Source of the DNA: Desulfobacteraceae bacterium 4572_19
GTDB lineage: Bacteria; Desulfobacterota; Desulfobacteria; Desulfobacterales; NBLS01
Assembly (NCBI GenBank): GCA_002084385.1
Contig: NBLS01000106.1
Coordinates: 1-6,512 of the forward strand
DNA length: 6,512 bases
Direction: 5' to 3'
Below the pieces are notes generated by a model. That model saw only the letters and a program-made list of their open reading frames with translations, searched no databases and was not told the origin of the DNA. The number at the start of each line of letters is the position of its first letter. Positions within the stretch are counted from its first letter, which is position 1. The position numbers and the translations under genes are program-made. Positions 5,594 to 6,512 of the stretch are shown here, one piece after another.

Positions 5594-6512
5594 ATGGAAT
5601 ACAAAATAAACAATTTAAAGTGCATCAAAGATAAGCATGAAAAGCAAGCTGCCAGGGAGCTCATCGACCAGTTAACAGGACGATTGGAAAGAGTTGCTGA
5701 CAATTATCCCAAACCAGTTGTAGTTAACATCTTTTTCAATAAAACAGACAATATAAATTATCAGGTTTCAATAGTTGCTAATTTAAAAGAACATGTGGTT
5801 TATATTAAGGAGAAGGGAAAAGAAATAGAAGCCGTCCTATACACCATATTTGACAGATTGAAACTTTTGCTAAACAAGAAAATAGAGAAGGAAAGAAAAG
5901 AGTATTTATATAAACGCCAAAAACTCCGCTTAGCAAATTTTAACGAACATATGCAAGGCTTAATTGAATTTAATCATGAAGATAATCAAGAAGTATTTAA
6001 TAACCTTGCAAGGTTATTACTTAATGATGTTGCAAGTTATATTAGAAGAAGGATTAAATCGGCTGAAACGACTAAGGCTATTGGTCAGAATACTTTTAAT
6101 CCGCAGGAAATATTGGATGAATTATACCTAAAAGTGTATGAGAAAAAAGACGAGATTCCAAAGCAGGAAAACCAAACCCAAGTATGGTTATACAAATTTG
6201 CTGATCGTATACTTGATAATAAATTGAAAGAAGTTGAATTTGAAAAGGCAAACTTCGAGCGATTAGACGCTATAATTGAAGCCGAATATAAATTAATAAA
6301 TGTAGGGTTTACAACAGATGCCGAAAACGAAATTATACCAATTGAAGAACTGGATGATATAGAATATGCTCAGGGACGGTATTCTGCAAGAGATTTGCTT
6401 TTTGAAGAAGATGAAGATACTCTGCTTGATGACATTTTGCTTAGTTATAACCGGAGGAGCATACATAAAATCATTCAATTAGAACTGGCGAAATTACCCG
6501 TTCTGAAAAGAA
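5594..6512 (+). CDS. HPF/RaiA-like domain fused to sigma-70-like factor (3' partial)
   Basis: The frame is open from ATG 5594 to the window edge, 306 codons without a stop, and continues beyond it. Residues about 17-108 resemble a ribosome hibernation factor of the HPF/RaiA type: a beta strand PKPVVVNIFF, a strand INYQVSIVANLK, HVVYIKEKGKEIEAVLYTIFDRLKLLL and a basic helix. Residues about 130-212 resemble sigma-70 region 2: LARLLLNDVASYIRRRI, then NPQEILDELYLKVYEKKDE, then VWLYKFADRILDNKLKE. An acidic linker (about 225-283) leads to SIHKIIQLELAKLPVLKR, which looks like the start of region 4. The predicted role is a cytoplasmic regulator joining a ribosome-binding fold with a transcription factor. 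Start evidence is modest: GGGAAG lies a few bases before the ATG in an A-rich leader. It is divergent from hsp20. Domain calls are by eye; either could be wrong, but the long open frame in this A/T-rich DNA strongly supports a real gene. Confidence 0.8.
   Translation, partial: MEYKINNLKCIKDKHEKQAARELIDQLTGRLERVADNYPKPVVVNIFFNKTDNINYQVSIVANLKEHVVYIKEKGKEIEAVLYTIFDRLKLLLNKKIEKERKEYLYKRQKLRLANFNEHMQGLIEFNHEDNQEVFNNLARLLLNDVASYIRRRIKSAETTKAIGQNTFNPQEILDELYLKVYEKKDEIPKQENQTQVWLYKFADRILDNKLKEVEFEKANFERLDAIIEAEYKLINVGFTTDAENEIIPIEELDDIEYAQGRYSARDLLFEEDEDTLLDDILLSYNRRSIHKIIQLELAKLPVLKR

Noticed and set aside
6293..6478. A 61-codon minus-strand frame near the right edge.
   Set aside because: It is antisense to the long open HPF-sigma frame and has no start signal or recognisable content.

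Overview
The window looks like chromosomal or island DNA from a member of the Bacteroidota (Bacteroidetes). The best signs are a Do-type HtrA protease with the phylum's typical C-terminal ending (YYYAFGL), a small heat-shock protein opening with MTLARL, A/T-rich coding sequence and A/T-rich sequence upstream of the genes. No rRNA, tRNA or CRISPR is visible. The organism call is an inference from protein style; no taxonomic marker is present.

Left part (1-about 1360): the remains of a transposase gene on the + strand. Its helix-turn-helix N-terminal part (1-324, start outside the window) and its DDE-type catalytic part (392-1399) lie in different frames, separated at a run of nine A residues. 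The catalytic part carries an exact in-frame 57-bp tandem duplication and is cut off before its C-terminal third. Near 1355-1362 the element sequence stops and the 3' end of a minus-strand short-chain dehydrogenase/reductase (SDR) gene begins. The SDR has lost its native C-terminus and borrows antisense transposase sequence up to its stop.

Middle (2272-5304, minus strand): a stress and protein quality-control cluster read in the order hsp20 (small heat-shock chaperone), yfdX-like lipoprotein, htrA (periplasmic serine protease with PDZ domains). hsp20 is followed by a strong GC hairpin terminator. yfdX and htrA are 18 nt apart and clearly form one unit, which ends in a 12-bp terminator hairpin. 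An sHSP, a YfdX protein and a DegP/HtrA protease together recall the gene content of the enterobacterial transmissible locus of stress tolerance (tLST/LHR). Here they appear in a shorter Bacteroidota form, next to a transposon scar.

Right part (5594-6512, + strand, runs off the edge): an uninterrupted 306-codon partial gene, divergent from hsp20. Its first ~105 residues resemble a ribosome-hibernation (HPF/RaiA-like) domain. They are followed by a stretch resembling sigma-70 region 2 and, at the window end, what looks like the beginning of region 4. An HPF-sigma factor fusion beside the stress operon is the most interesting object in the window. It could couple ribosome state to transcription of the neighbouring stress genes from the 289-bp divergent intergenic region, but that link is a hypothesis.
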